NCBI RefSeq assembly: GCF_901933205.1
Contig: NC_044590.1
Location: 10,815,501-10,879,500, forward strand
Length of the DNA: 64,000 bases
Direction of reading: 5' to 3'
DNA from: Camarhynchus parvulus
Lineage: Eukaryota; Chordata; Aves; Passeriformes; Thraupidae
Position numbers and translations under genes: made by a program. Each line of letters starts with the position of its first letter. The stretch's first letter is position 1. The notes under the pieces were generated by a model. It saw only the letters and a list, made by a program, of their open reading frames with translations, was not told the DNA's origin and did not search any database. This document shows, in pieces, positions 45,592 to 58,300 of the stretch.

Positions 45592-48035
45592 TCAGGAGAG
45601 CAGCACAGGAAGGTGCTTGAGGCTGGAGGACAGAGCCTGGCAATGAGGTCGAAGGAGTTCCTCCTCCTGAACTCCAAAGCATTAGACTGACTCTATCCCT
45701 CTCTTAACTGAGCTAGTGAACATGAAACACAGGATTAAATAAAGCAGTAAAGTTGTTAAAGATCTGAAGCTGATGTGAGTCACCCAGGAGAGATTAAGGC
45801 AGTCACACAAATGAACAAAGCAGGTAACAACACTAGGGTAAAAGAGGGGATCAAGTTTGTCGAGATCAAGGAGCTGTTTCAGAAAGTGGTGCAATGAATT
45901 AATGGCGCAGTAAAAGTGAGAGCTGGGCAGAGCAGACTCCTTGGGCAGCCTGTGAAGGGCTGTTTTCTCCAGAGGGATTCCCCAGCCTCCCTCCAGCTGG
46001 AGCAGTGTTTGCCCATCACCACCCTGCAGCAGCCAGGGCCTGATTTCCCCAAACCCCACCAATGACTTGCACAGTCACTTATTTTCCTATTTTCTCCATT
46101 TAATGCAACTTTGGGGACTGCAAGGACTGGAGGAAGGAGGAATGCAGAGGCAATGTCATGCAAAACCAACTGATTAGGATGATTATTAATAGTAGCACCA
46201 AGCAGCAGCTGGGACCTGACTGACTGGAGATGACTGTGAGGTCCAGAGGGCCCCAGAGCACTTTCCAAGGTCTGTTTGTGCCTTTCTGATGGAGCCTGAC
46301 CAGGTTTGCACAGCTGGGTCCTGTGAGCCCATGCCATGTCCAGCCAAGGCTCTGCTGGGCAGGATCCTTTCTGAGCCCTCAGAAAGCAGCTGTGTCTCAA
46401 AGAATGTGACAGCTCAGGCTTGGCTAAACTCATTAAAAACCAGGGCTCCTTATTTAATGTGGAGACACAACAGAAATTCTTGTTTTCACTGGCAAGCCTA
46501 GGAAGGGTTGAATCTCAAACCATTCCCAGCTCAGGTTTAATACCAAACTGGAGTTCCCTTGGCTGTGCTGGCTGTTGGTGGATTAACATTTGCCATATTT
46601 TTTTCTCCTGATAGGAAAATCTGGGGCTGTATAAATCATATTTCCACGCAAGAGACCAGGTACAGATTTTTTGGTATTTGCCCTTAATTGTCTCCTTGGT
46701 TTTTGTTAGACAAGAAAGGATATTAACAAGATTGCACAATGGCCAATTAGTCTTAAAGGTCTTTAGTTTCATTACTTATCTGGAATAATTTGTAATCTTC
46801 CTTTGACAAAGGCAGGAGCTCTTTTTGATAATAACACTAAATCAGGCTGCTGGAGCACATAGCGATTAACATATACAAGGGATGTTAGACCAAACAGAAA
46901 TTCAATTTAACAGATCTCACAGCTAAAACCATATCCCAATTACATTCATATCCTTCTGCTTCTCTGTCTTACCCTCTTATCCCCATCTTCAGAGGTCTCA
47001 GCATGAATTTATTGTGTTTCCTCATGTTCTTGCTCCTATTCAGCCTGCTCAGTACCCACCATTTTTTTTTCCCACAATGTTCTTTGATCGCTTATTTCTT
47101 CACTGATCCCTCATGATGCTGCTGCCTGCAGGGACAGGGCACTGGGAGGGTTGGTGGCTTTTCTGCCACCTGAGCAGAAGAGAAAACATTTGAGTGGAGA
47201 CACTTAGGGCACCAACTCAAGCCCTTCCCTGTGCTATGACTGATCAGAAATTGGGCATTTGCCACCTGCCAGCTTCTTACTCTGTTTTAAACCATTAGAA
47301 AGGCAAATGGAAGGGATCTTTTGAAAGATACATAATATCATTGCCTTCCCTATAATGAAAATAGGATTTTTTTTTTGCCTTTGACCACTGGTAAAGATTT
47401 GAGAGAGAAAAGCATTAAGTAGGACAAAGAAAGCAAGCAGGTGTCGAATGCCCCCTAAATAAAGCCAGTTGTATCCCCTAACAGGAAGTAAGATCCTCAT
47501 TAATGATTTATAAATGTTTTTGTTAGTTATATTGTTATTACTTTAAAAAGTAGAGGTTGAAACGAGCTCCTAAGGAGCTGAGCTGCTTAACTGAACCTGC
47601 AGAGAAAGCAGATTCTTATTATAATACCTTCCTCTCTGTGCTATCTCTGTTTCTTCCCAGCCTTCTCTAGGTTTATCAAGGTAAATCTTTTCTGTTATCT
47701 GGGGACAGTGTTTTAAGTGGAGGTTTTTCCTCTGTATAGTGTGAAGATTATATCAGTTTTTTATATAGTTGGACTTTTTTATATAGGACAACCTAAATGT
47801 TGTCCTGACCCTACTCAGTGCAGAGACAGCCACAGCAGCATCATGGAGCAAAGGATGAGGCAGCTCAGCAGCCAGAGGAGCAGAAGGGGTTTCAGTCTAA
47901 GTCCTGATCTCCCTGTCACTCCAATCTGTAATGGACAGAGCAGTGATATCACTTCTGGCTTTCTATTTTCTTTCCTTCTGTGGGAATTTTTTAAAATTTG
48001 TTCACAAACTAGGAAGGTTTCTTAACAGCACTTGC
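45592..48035. other. Unannotated DNA
   Basis: No gene recognised. A 184-codon minus-strand frame (45,879-46,433) has no recognisable domain and is within what chance gives here. Confidence 0.45.
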
Positions 48036-48040
48036 AATCA

Positions 48041-48305
48041 TGGAAATATGGAACATCCTGAGCTGGAGGGAACTCACAAGCATCACCCAGGGCAGCCCCA
48101 GCCCTGCCCAGACCCCCCAACAGCCCCACCCTGGGCATCCCTGGGAATGGTGCTTGAACTCTCCTGGAGCTCTGGCAGCCTCGGGGCCGTGCCCATTCCC
48201 TGGGGAGCCTGGGCAGTGCCAGCACCTCTGGGGAAGAGCCTTTCCCTGATCTCCAGCCTGACCCTGCCCTGGTAAAGCTCCAGCTCTTCCCTCAGTTCCT
48301 GTAGC
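48041..48305 (-). mobile_element. CR1 LINE 3' fragment of a different subfamily
   Basis: ACATCCTGAGCTGGAGGGAA, CCCACCCTGGGCATCCCTGG, CTCTGGCAGCCTCGGGGCCG, TGGGGAGCCTGGGCAGTGCC and CCTTTCCCTGATCTCCAGCC are the antisense of a CR1 3' region that differs from the type at 27.2, 40.4 and 41.1 kb. It is GC-rich relative to its surroundings. Confidence 0.9.
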
Positions 48306-50000
48306 TGGTCACCAGAGCACAGAAATCAGTGCCTGCCCCACCTCTTATGTGATTGTCCCTGCTTAGAATTCAGTGTCACGCAGATTGAAATCAGCTGCCA
48401 CCTCTCAAACACCTCTGCAGTGCTGGAAGTGTCAAACAAGTTTGTCAAAAAGTGGCCAGCTGCCTGCAGACAAAGCATTCACCTGGATCTGAGTTCTGGT
48501 ACCTTTTTACGTGCTAAGAACTGTCTCTTTCTACAGGCAATGCAGGCAATAAAACCTGCCACTTTCACATAATCAAACAGAAGAATGTGGAGCCAAAGAA
48601 TCTCTGTTACATAGCAGGTTGTGCTGTTTGTTGGTTATTGTACAGCTGTAAAAACTAAAACCAATTGAAACATGCCTGAGTGCCAGAGAGCTGGCAGAGC
48701 TCCTCTAGCTGCAGGGAAATGAGGATTTGGTCTGATTCTGTGTGGATTGGGCTGGGCTTTTTGTCTGTATCAGCTGCTCACCTGTAACAACACAGCAGCA
48801 TCTCCTCCTTTTGCCAACCTCCCTTAGGCTTCTCCAGCCCAGCTGTGGATTCCTGTGGCAGAGACACCTCTGCTAATGCAGAGCTTTAGTGATGGGGGCA
48901 GATGCCTGCTTTGGGTCCTGCATCTCACAGGCTGCTCAGAGCAGCCCAAGATGTGTAGGTGAGCCAGGCCAGCCTGTCCAGGTGGGAATATCCTTGGACA
49001 TGTTCTTCCAAGGCTCCTCTCCCTGTGTGTCCCTGCTGTGCGTCCCCATCTGCAGTAGATTCCATCCCCATGTCTAGTGCAGGTTTCTGGAAAATGGGCT
49101 GGTGAAAATAAAAGAAAGGCTCCAAGAAAGTTCTCCCAGAAAGGAGCTGATCAATGAGTTTAACCCTCATGAAACACTACAAAGCACGAGGCTGCACATA
49201 TTGACTGCAGGGAAAGCTCTGGTCAATAGTCACACAGACACTCCACGCACAGCACACAGAGCTGTAGGGATCAGGTTTCATCAGTGCCACACAAAAAGCA
49301 CAAAACTGTTCATTATATACTGTGCCTCATAGGATTTATTGTCACCTGGTCCATGTCCTGTGCTGAGGGTTGACCTGGGAGTCATGAATCCACAACTTCC
49401 ATTTCTACCTCTTCCACAGTGACAAGGTGGACTGATTTCCATCCAAGTGATTTAAATGAGCCACTGGGGAACCATGATTTAAATCATTGATGTTTGCTTT
49501 TTACATTGGCAGGAGAGGCAGCTTTAATGATGTATGGTCCTACTGCTGCAGCTAAAATCTAAATTCCTGGAATATTCCCTCCAGATAATCTCTAAAAGTT
49601 CCTGCTTTTGCCTCTGGCTGGTGAGCTGCACACAAGGGAGAGAATTCTTGGCTCGGCTGGGCAGTTTGGAGCTGCTGTGCTTGTATTGGCAGCCTGGAAT
49701 AGGCAGCTCAGAGGGAAGGTGCCAAATGGGGTTGTATTAAGCACCTCTTGGCTGCTGCTGAGCACAGGATTAGGAGAGAGAGTGCTCTGGAGACTAGGGA
49801 AGTGTGGGAAGGAGTTTGGCAGCACTGCTGGAGCAGACAGGTGTGTGTGTCTGAGCTGTGGCTGCCCTGCAGCAGGATTGGAATGGGGCAGGAATTGGTT
49901 GGAATGGTCAGACAGCCAGGACAGGGCAGTGTGAGCCACCAGCAGCTTAGGAATTTAAGGTTTCCAATGTGGATATGAAGGTATTAAAAAAAAATAAGTT
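48306..50000. other. Unannotated DNA
   Basis: No gene or repeat family recognised. Overlapping open frames near 49.6-49.9 kb on both strands look compositional. Confidence 0.45.
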
Positions 50001-50007
50001 CAAGTCT

Positions 50008-50077
50008 GGATGGATGGATGGATGGATGGATGGATGGATGGATGGATGGATGGATGGATGGATGGATGGATGGATGG
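50008..50077. repeat. (TGGA)17 tetranucleotide microsatellite
   Basis: About 17.5 perfect TGGA units, uninterrupted over 70 bp. It lies just upstream of a CR1 3' end. Perfect arrays of this length are usually polymorphic. Confidence 0.98.
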
Positions 50078-50157
50078 TGAATTCCTAGCTGCAGTCATAC
50101 TCTGCAGCCCCAGGGACTCTGAGGAATCTGGGCTCATGGAAGCTGTCCCTGTCCTTT

Positions 50158-50228
50158 GCTGGGGGTTGGAGCAGATGGACTTTAAATGTCCCTTCCAACA
50201 AAGCCATTCTCTGATTCTATGATTCTAT
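50158..50228 (+). mobile_element. CR1 LINE 3' end
   Basis: GGGGGTTGGAGCAGATGGAC, TGTCCCTTCCAACAAAGCCA and the terminal GATTCTATGATTCTAT are diagnostic of the CR1 3' terminus. Similarity upstream of 50,158 is weak. Confidence 0.93.
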
Positions 50229-50229
50229 A

Positions 50230-50980
50230 CTATTAATTAAAAGATTTTTATACTATTGTTTAAAATAATAGCTTTTCTGGAAAATCTGGGAACTTTTGGA
50301 TACATGATTAGTGAACAGATGGTTTCTATTCAAGATGGCCTTTCCTTTTTTCTCCTAGATAAAAGAATGTTCTATAACTAGACAAAGTGATTTAAGTTTT
50401 TTGTTTAACCTTACATTAACCAGTCTTTCATTTTCACATTTTGCAACTAAAAAATGGGGAATGCCATACTTCTTTATGAGTGGGGAATCACATGGATGGC
50501 AAGAGGGATTTCAGGATGTCAAAAGGCAGAGTTTAACTTATGAGTCTTATTCATTAAACAAGAGTCCATCAAAGCACTGGGTGTAAAAGATAATGGATGA
50601 GGACAATATTTCTAGTCACCTTTTAATGTGTTTTTAAAGAGGGATCTTTTTCTCTCATCCTCAGTTTATACTCTCGGATTTAACAGCTATAACTTTTTGA
50701 CTTTCTGTCACTGCTACAGTGGCTGAAGAAGCTGAAATCACAAAAACCAGTCCTTTAGTTCCTGCAAAATTGACCATGAGTTTATGCATCTCTGTGAGCA
50801 TCAGCTCTGGGTGAGCCAGATTAGTTGATTTGACCTTCTTTTATCTGCAATCACCAGCATGTGGCATCCAGGGCACTTTTAGCTTTAGGTGTGTAATATG
50901 TTGTAATACATTTATGCAGTGAACATTGAATCTTAAAATCTAAATAGACTGTTTACAGAGCAAAAAGCATTCATGGTTTG
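50230..50980. other. Unannotated AT-rich DNA
   Basis: No gene or repeat family recognised between the CR1 end and the AT-rich repeat. Confidence 0.5.
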
Positions 50981-50981
50981 C

Positions 50982-51243
50982 TTTATATATATATATACAC
51001 ACATGTGTATATATATATATATACACACATGTATATATACATATATGCATATATATATACACACATATGTATATATATTTATTTTTATATAAATATAAAA
51101 TATTATTATATATTATATATTATATATTATATATTATATATTATATATTATATATTATATATTATATATTATATATTATATTGTATATTGTATATTGTAT
51201 ATTGTATATATATATATATATTGTGTATATATATATATATATG
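50982..51243. repeat. AT-rich compound simple repeat (dinucleotide plus heptamer)
   Basis: TA and CA/TG dinucleotide runs (50,982-51,080) lead into about eleven tandem heptamers TATATTA (about 51,104-51,180). These are followed by about four TATATTG heptamers (about 51,174-51,207), then TA dinucleotides again. The regular A-to-G change at the last heptamer position shows local spread of one mutated unit. Such tracts form cruciforms and are often fragile or poorly replicated; that is inference. Confidence 0.95.
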
Positions 51244-51736
51244 ATTGTGCTTTCAAAAAGTTCCTTTTTTCCTGTTGTTTTGATCCATCCTGGTGTGTAC
51301 TTGCTGGCAACTCTTCCCCTTTCATGTTTTCTTTTCTCCACGAACAAAGTGGGGAAAGGGCTTACCATATGTGTATAACCCAGTGGGATTCCCTATCTCT
51401 AAACCTGCAATTAACCCCAAGCACTGTTATTTCTTTGTTGCAGAAGGCACTTTTCACACCTTGCATGGTGGAAGCAGCACTCACCATCCCCTTTCCATTG
51501 TGTGCAGCATGCCCTGCCCTTCCAGAGCATGCAGAGATGATTAACACCACCTGACACAGCAGCAGTTCCCTGCCACGGCTTCCTGAGGTATTTTGTGAGT
51601 GCCACAAGCTTCAGAAAAGGCAGGAGATCATCCTCTCTAAGGCAGGAGAGCTCCAAGCCTGCCTCACCTGTGTGGGTGCATGGAGCTTGGAGGGTGTGTG
51701 GTGCTGTGTGTTTCAAGGCCAAGCACTGAGAGATGA

Positions 51737-52194
51737 TGATGCCTCAGGTTTTAACTTTTGTATTTTTCAGATTCTATTCTGTTTTAGTGTGTAATTCTGA
51801 GCTTCATATGAGGGGATGGTGAGCTCTGTGCACAGAGCAGGGAGACAAAACAATTCCTGCTCTAGCTGGGGACCAAGGACAAATGATCCAAATCTCAGCC
51901 CAAGAGCACAAACAATGTGGACTGAAGAGAGAAAAACAAGCAGGATGGGACTGCGTAAGCTGAAGCTGTAATTAGACAATTAACTCCAATATGCAAATGA
52001 GGCAGAACTTATAAAAATGAGAGACTCCGTGGCCGGTCGTGCATTTTGGGACCATTTTGGTTCATCTTGGGTGCAGCCCTGGCTGGGCTCTTGTGCTGCC
52101 CAAGGTGGATCCATTGATGCCTCTTAATAAATCCCTGCTTTATTCTTTAGCTGTGTCCAGCCTCTGTTCTAGGTCAGCCTGCACAAGGCATCCA
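51737..52194 (+). mobile_element. LTR of an endogenous retrovirus (class II-like), about 458 bp
   Basis: The ends form short inverted repeats: TGATGCCT at 51,737 and AGGCATCCA ending at 52,194. In order it shows a TATA box TTATAAAAA (52,009-52,017), GAGAGACTCCGTGGCCGG, GGGTGCAGCCCTGGCTGGGC, a poly(A) signal AATAAA (52,126-52,131) followed by TCCCTGCTTTATTCTTTAGC, then TCCAGCCTCTGTTCTAGGTC. This is the U3-R-U5 layout of LTRs I know from songbird ERVK-type elements. A target duplication is not clear (AGATGA left, TGAGGA right). No internal retroviral sequence is seen on either side, so it is probably a solo LTR. Confidence 0.82.
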
Positions 52195-54963
52195 TGAGGA
52201 GAGCTCTGCCCCTCCCCATCTCCTGGCTGCTGTGGCTGTGGCCATGGTGTGCCCTGTGACAGATGTGGGTTACAGCACGTTCCCCTTGTCACCTGCAGCA
52301 GGGGCCTGAGCAGCAGGAGCTCTTTTCCCACCACGACTGGAGTGATGCAGACAGTGCTGCAACCACCAGAGCTGATGATCCTGCACAGGCGTCCTCTCCT
52401 CCCCAGCTGCCTGCCCTCCTCCTCCTCTCCCCTTCATACACACACTCATCTAAGGGAGGAGAAACCATAAATTAATAATTGCATTATGAGCTCAAAGCCA
52501 GGCAGCTTGACTGGTCTTTTTATCACTGATATGATAAGGTGGTGAGCAGAGAAGATACCATCAGAGGTTGCTTTCATCTGTGCAGATAGTGAATGAGCTA
52601 GATATGTATCTTAGACATGAAAAGAATCCTCCTCTTCTGAAAGTCCTAATCTCTCTGGTTCATATGTATATTTTGAAAGTTGCTAACACCCCCTGCCCCT
52701 CCCCTGCACAGGGCTGTGAGTGTGGAGGAGCTTCAAAGGGCTCTGCTCCTGCCTCCTTGTGTTTCTGAGGGAGCCCAGGCAGGCGCCAGAGCTCATTTAC
52801 CCACCTACCTGTGAGGAGAAAACAGAGCTATTAAAGGACATCTATTTCAACCACTGTGACCAAAGGCAACAGGAACACTTTGGCCTCTGTGGCTCTTTTC
52901 ACGTGGGAGTCTCAAAGTGCTTTGGCATCACTAATTTGAAGCAGAAACCTCAGTAATTAACATTTATGTCTGGGATGGAGGGATGTGTTCTGCAAGTCAG
53001 TGATGATATGAGCAGTGCTGATTTACCACCAGATGAGGGATAATCACAGCAGAGTAGGCTGTGATAATTTGCTTCTAAAATCTCCTTTGGCTTTGGTGAT
53101 AATTTGTTTTTAAAATCTCTTTGGTTCTCTTTGACGGAGAGGGATCTGGAGCAGAGCTTTACACCACAGGGTTCTTAACTCAGAAGGAAATCTCAGGCAT
53201 AGTCCTGAAATGTTTGTGCCCAATTCCTTTCTCTTCCTAAAGTTACAGGGATGTGGAGGAAAGGGCTGATGTCTAGGTGGAGACTGGAATTTTCCCCCTG
53301 TGTAATCTGTACTGCCATCAGTGTTAGGCTGAACTCAGAGAAGTTTGATGCCAGACCTAAGAACCAAGGAAAGATTTGTGGGCTCTGCATAGGAGAACAG
53401 TATTTCACAGAAGCCATTGACTCAGAAACATTTCTGGGGAGGAAAGGCAGGGCTGATGCACTGCTCATGGTGGCCAGTGCCCTCTGGGTAGCACAGAAGC
53501 TGCCCTCAGTAGGAGCTGGTGATGATGGGTTTCATGGCACTGGCAGCAGGGTCTGGGTGCCCTGGGTGCTCCTTCCCACTGCAGTCTCAGCAGGAGGAGA
53601 TTGGGAACCAGATACTTCTTCACCTGGAAAAAGCTCTTTTAATTTCAACTCATTTGCCGTACCCTTTGTTGTCAGCACCCGAAACACAAGCAAGCTTAAC
53701 GGAGCCAAGGTGGTCTGTGCTGGGAGAGGAGAAACCTCTGGACCAGGAGGCTGGATGATGTTCCAAGGTCTCCTCAGAGCTGTCCCTTGGGAAGGCAGAG
53801 CTGAGTGAGGAGTGCAGTTGTGCAGAGGCTCAGCTGGCAGAGCCCTGCCTGTGCTGCTCCTCATCCCAATCCTCTGCTTCCATTGCTAGACCCAGCAGAG
53901 CCTGACAAGTCCCCAAAATACAGCAGGACAATAATGAAGAATGCTGTGCAGCAGAAAAGCACCCGTAATGAGGGACTTAATTTGGAACGTATAATTTGTC
54001 TGATAATTTGGAGGCACATCTCAAAACAGTGCATAAGAATGGAGTTTGCTGCACCAGCTGAAGTTACCCCAAATGTGCTTTATTTGTTGCAAATCCCTTT
54101 TTAAATCTAAGCCTTCAGAACCTGGAACCAATAAATGACATAAAAGAATGAATGTTCACAACACGTATTTTGGATTTGGTTCAAACACAATATTAGAAAG
54201 CTGAATTAATTGTGTTTGTATCAAACCCAAATATATTTTATAAAACAATGAAGCCTCTTAAATGGCTAACTGCTGCCCAGAATGTATTTTCCCTGAACCA
54301 AACTAGATAACAGCATATCCCTCTTAAATTGGTCAGGAGAACTGGCTGCCAAATGACAATTCTCTGCCCCATATTTATTCACCATCTGTGACTTCCACAT
54401 CAATTTTCTCATTTTAAAAATCAAAACTTGAGGGTTTTTTCTCCCCCTTCTCTCTCTTTTCCCCTCTCTGCCAGAGTTGCAGGGTAAATCCAATGGCTGA
54501 AAATGAGGTCATGTTTTAGTTGCTGCTGCAGAAATGGTTTCTGCATGATGGAGTGTGGCTCTTTTTCTGCAGCTCTGTTGTTTTTGGTGTGTGCAGTTTA
54601 TACCAACTCATTATGGATGGACAACAACTGGGAGGAATTCCCTTGAGACCTGTTTTTCTCCAAGGAAATGGTGAAGAATGTGAGAGGGAAAGGGGAGAAT
54701 CAGAATCAAGCTTGCCCATTTGTGGCAAATTTACCAGCCTAAAACTCTACATTTCCTTGAGAAATGCTGGTTTATGGAGGAAGCAACTATCTTCTAAAAA
54801 GGAGAATTAGGGAAATTTGTCTGGGATTCTAGTGAATCAACATCACTATGTTGTTTCTACTTCTGTTCTTAAAAAAGCATCATATTTTATGAGTAAAGAG
54901 TGTTCATGGTGCCATGTAAAATCTTAGTACATCTCCATGCTTCTCATCCTCCTGCCCCAAGCA
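52195..54963. other. Unannotated DNA
   Basis: No gene recognised. A 185-codon plus-strand frame at 53,251-53,808 is the longest that overlaps no repeat outside the satellite other than the 200-codon frame at 23.1 kb. It has no recognisable domain, and about that length is expected once by chance in this much DNA. Confidence 0.45.
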
Positions 54964-54969
54964 GGGAGC

Positions 54970-55358
54970 TGTCACAGACATCTTTTATGAAAAATCCTTT
55001 CCTTAAGGTTTTTCCTCCTGAGAAGCTGAGAGGCCTCAGGAACAAAATGTAAACAATGATTATCTGCTGCTGTGGAATGTAACAGGTGGATCTGTGATTG
55101 GTCTCATGTGGTTGTTTCTAATTAATGGCCAATCACAGCCCAGCTGGCTTGGACAGAGAGTCCCAGACAGAGCCTTTGCTATCATTCTTTCCTATTCTGT
55201 TCTTAGCTTAGCTAGCCTTCTGATGAAATCCTTTCTTCTATTCTTTTAGTATAGTTTTAATGTAATATACATCATAAAATAATAAATCAGCCTTCTGAAA
55301 CATGGAGTCAGATCCTCGTCTCTTCCCTCAACCTAAGACCTCTCTGAACACCATCACA
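54970..55358 (+). mobile_element. Solo LTR, copy 3 of the 384-392-bp family
   Basis: It starts TGTCACAGACATCTTTTATG (54,970) and ends ACCATCACA (55,358). The flanks GGGAGC (54,964-54,969) and GCGAGC (55,359-55,364) form a 6-bp target duplication with one mismatch. It carries GAAAAATCCTTTCCTTAAGG, CTGCTGCTGTGGAATGTAAC, GATTGG and the poly(A) signal AATAAA (55,281-55,286). It is very similar to the reverse complement of 24,859-25,242, so the two are of similar age. Confidence 0.92.
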
Positions 55359-55364
55359 GCGAGC

Positions 55365-58300
55365 AGGCAGGACCTCTCTGGGGCAAGGATTAATTCTGAG
55401 GAGTGTGGCACTGACTGAATAAAGCTCTTTCTGAATATCTCATAACCCAAGAAACGTGGGCTCAGTCCAAGGTGTGGTAGCTGAGTTTATGGCAAGATTT
55501 GCAGCTTCCTGCAGAGTGGGACCAGCCAGTGCCACCCCACACCACTGCTGAGAGATCAAGGACTCAAACATGGTGCTGAATTTTTGGGGTGATTCTTGCT
55601 CTGCATCTCACCTATGTAGCCAACAGAGAACGCAGGGTATGAAGGAGTATAAAAATAATAAAATTTTCAAAAAGAATTTGTCTTGTTCTTCCACCTGCAG
55701 TTTTTGCATCCCTCCCTTTGTAGCACCACACACCTGTTACTATAGTAACACTGGGGCATTTTAACCCTGAGCTGGTGCTGGCCACTCTCAGAGAGAAATC
55801 AATCCACTACAACAAAGCCAGGGCTCCTGCAGCTGACAGGAGACAGCTGCTATCATGCTTGGCTTAGAGGTCTGCAATTGTAAATAACACCCAGGTCCAT
55901 TGAAATTCCAGGCAGAATTTATGATCGAGCTGTGGATAAATACCTTCTCACACAATTACACATTACTGGGGGCTGATGCCTTGCAGTTCCAGAGGGTGGA
56001 TCAGTTAAACACTCCTTACATTTGTTTGTCTGAGCTGGAAAGCAGGGTTGCTTAGCACAGGTTTTCCCTGAGTAGCTTGACATGATCCTGAGCTTCATCC
56101 CATGTTTAGTTGGACACAAACTGGTTTTGAGGTGAGCAGATAACTGCCTGTATCCCTCTGCACAGCTTACATGGAATGCAGCCCTGAAACTTAGGCTCAG
56201 GTTTTATGAACCTTTCTAAACTGCTCCATGAGACTGATGTAAATGTAAGCATTTTTGGACAAACTCCAAGAACTGATGTGTTTTGCTTTGGGTTTTTGTG
56301 TACTTCTGATAGCTCTAAATCAGAAACTTACCTGAGTGTTCTTTGCTACCGACATGACGTGGAAACTCCACAAGAAAAAGCTGCATTTTGCCATTTCTGA
56401 TACTTTTTGGGAAAAATCAGCAGAACCATTTTTCCTTAGAGGTATTTGGATACTCCCTCTCCTTCCCCTGCTATGGCTATTTTAGCTGTGGATACAAAGA
56501 GTTTATCTTTTGGATTAAAGGCTCATTGAGTTGTCCTATTCTCTTCACCCCATTTTACACAGCTATTCTGCAGATGGCAAGAGAAAGATGTCATCTGGAG
56601 GCAGCAGCTGGAGGGATGGAGATGAGGGAGGGTGGGTGTGGGGTGCTGCTTTCCTGCCTGAGCAGGGATCCAGGCAAATGAAAAGTGATGCAGGAAAAAG
56701 GAAACACTCTCCCAGGTAATTTAGTTGAAAGAATAAAATTACACAAGGAATGATTGACAAATTAGCAGCACTTTGCACCTTGCTTTAATGGGATCCAGTC
56801 TTAGGGAGGAGAAATATGTTAAGTTTCAAATTGCCCACTTCACCAGTTGCTGCCTTCTCTAGAATCCAAATCAAGGTAGGCATTTGGTACTAAATCTTAA
56901 GGAAACAAATTGCTTTCTATGCTACACTGCATTCTTAAAACAGCTTTATTTGAAAGTCCAGCTGAGCAAGTTAATTTGAGCAGTGAGCTGGGCCATGACA
57001 GTTCAGCACTTGTTATTGAGGCCAGTTACTTCCATGAGTACAAATCACACTGCCAGGTGAACTTAAGCTAAACCTGACCTTGGGCTCTAACTCAAAGCCA
57101 TCTGATATCCATGAGAGACTTTCAATTGACTTAATGGCTCCTGGAGTAGATCCTGGGTGACATCAGCAATCAGTGGTGGCCTCGCTTGATTTACTGGCCC
57201 CAGTGACCCATGTTCACAGGGATGGAGAAGCAATTTCCCAAAGATCTCTTTCCCCCTGCTCACCCTGACAAGAGCTGTCTTGTGCCAGCTCCAGCTCCAT
57301 CCTACAGCTGGGTTTCTGCCTCTGCCCCAAGGGAACCTCCTGGAGAAAACGTGACGTCTCTGCCAGCTGCATCCTCATTATATTTTTACATATATATAGA
57401 TGGAAATGTGTTGGTTCCAGTTCCAGAGCTTGTGAGGCAGAGGAAAGATCTAAAGCCAGGCTTTAAACCACTCCTCAAGCTGGGCTGCTCTTCAGTCTGT
57501 CTTTGAAGCCCTCTCCCATGGCCTCAGCCCTTGCAGGCCTGCTGGCAATACCATGTGTCCATTTTATTGAATGTAAGCGATCTGAAACTGCCAGTGCAAC
57601 GTCCCAATTTAGTAATGAGACTTATTGAAGCTTTATGAGCTGCCTTGGCTTGCAACACAATTAAATTTTAGGAAATAGAAAATATTCCAGTGAGGCTGGT
57701 GGGTTTGTAATGCTATTTGAGACTTAATGCATAATAAAACTGTGCCATTTAAGGTTTAATATCATACACAGCAGCCCTAAATGACCAGTAAAAACATTAT
57801 GCAAATTTTTAAGGAAATTATTGCCTCCTGTAAACGACAATTTATCAATGGCTTGTAAAGCAAGGGCTTTTCTTCTGGTTATGAACCAAAGAAAATACAG
57901 AAATGAGCAGGCATAAATGGGTGATAGGAACAGGAGGTCAACAGAAAGATGTGCAGTAGGAATTGTGTCTTCCTGTCAGGGAGGGCAGGAATGTAATGCA
58001 TTATTAATTCTCTGTACTAACACACCACATTCAGCCTCCACCACCAAAATAAAACAAAACTTACATTGGATTAAAAATAATTCGATTTTGTGTGGGCACA
58101 ATGCCTGCAATTCACTTTTTGTTTTCCTCTTCTCTTTTCCACTTCTCGTGTTTGTTAAACATTTCTAGACTTCAATTTGTTAGACATAAGTGTAAACCCA
58201 CCACATTTTTAATGTCAGAATACCTCTTGCATTAGCAAGACTCTGAATCATGAGGAGGAAAAATGCAAGATTCTCAAAGTGCCCAGGATTCCATGTGCTT

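Noticed and set aside
49995..50222. Repetitive MDGW protein from the TGGA array
   Set aside because: It is the direct translation of a tetranucleotide microsatellite; all frames are open there.
51737..52200. Target duplication for the LTR at 51.7 kb
   Set aside because: AGATGA and TGAGGA share too little to be called a duplication; the LTR call rests on its ends, TATA box and poly(A) signal.
53251..53808. 185-codon plus-strand frame as a gene
   Set aside because: No recognisable domain; a frame of this length is expected roughly once by chance in about 45 kb of this composition.
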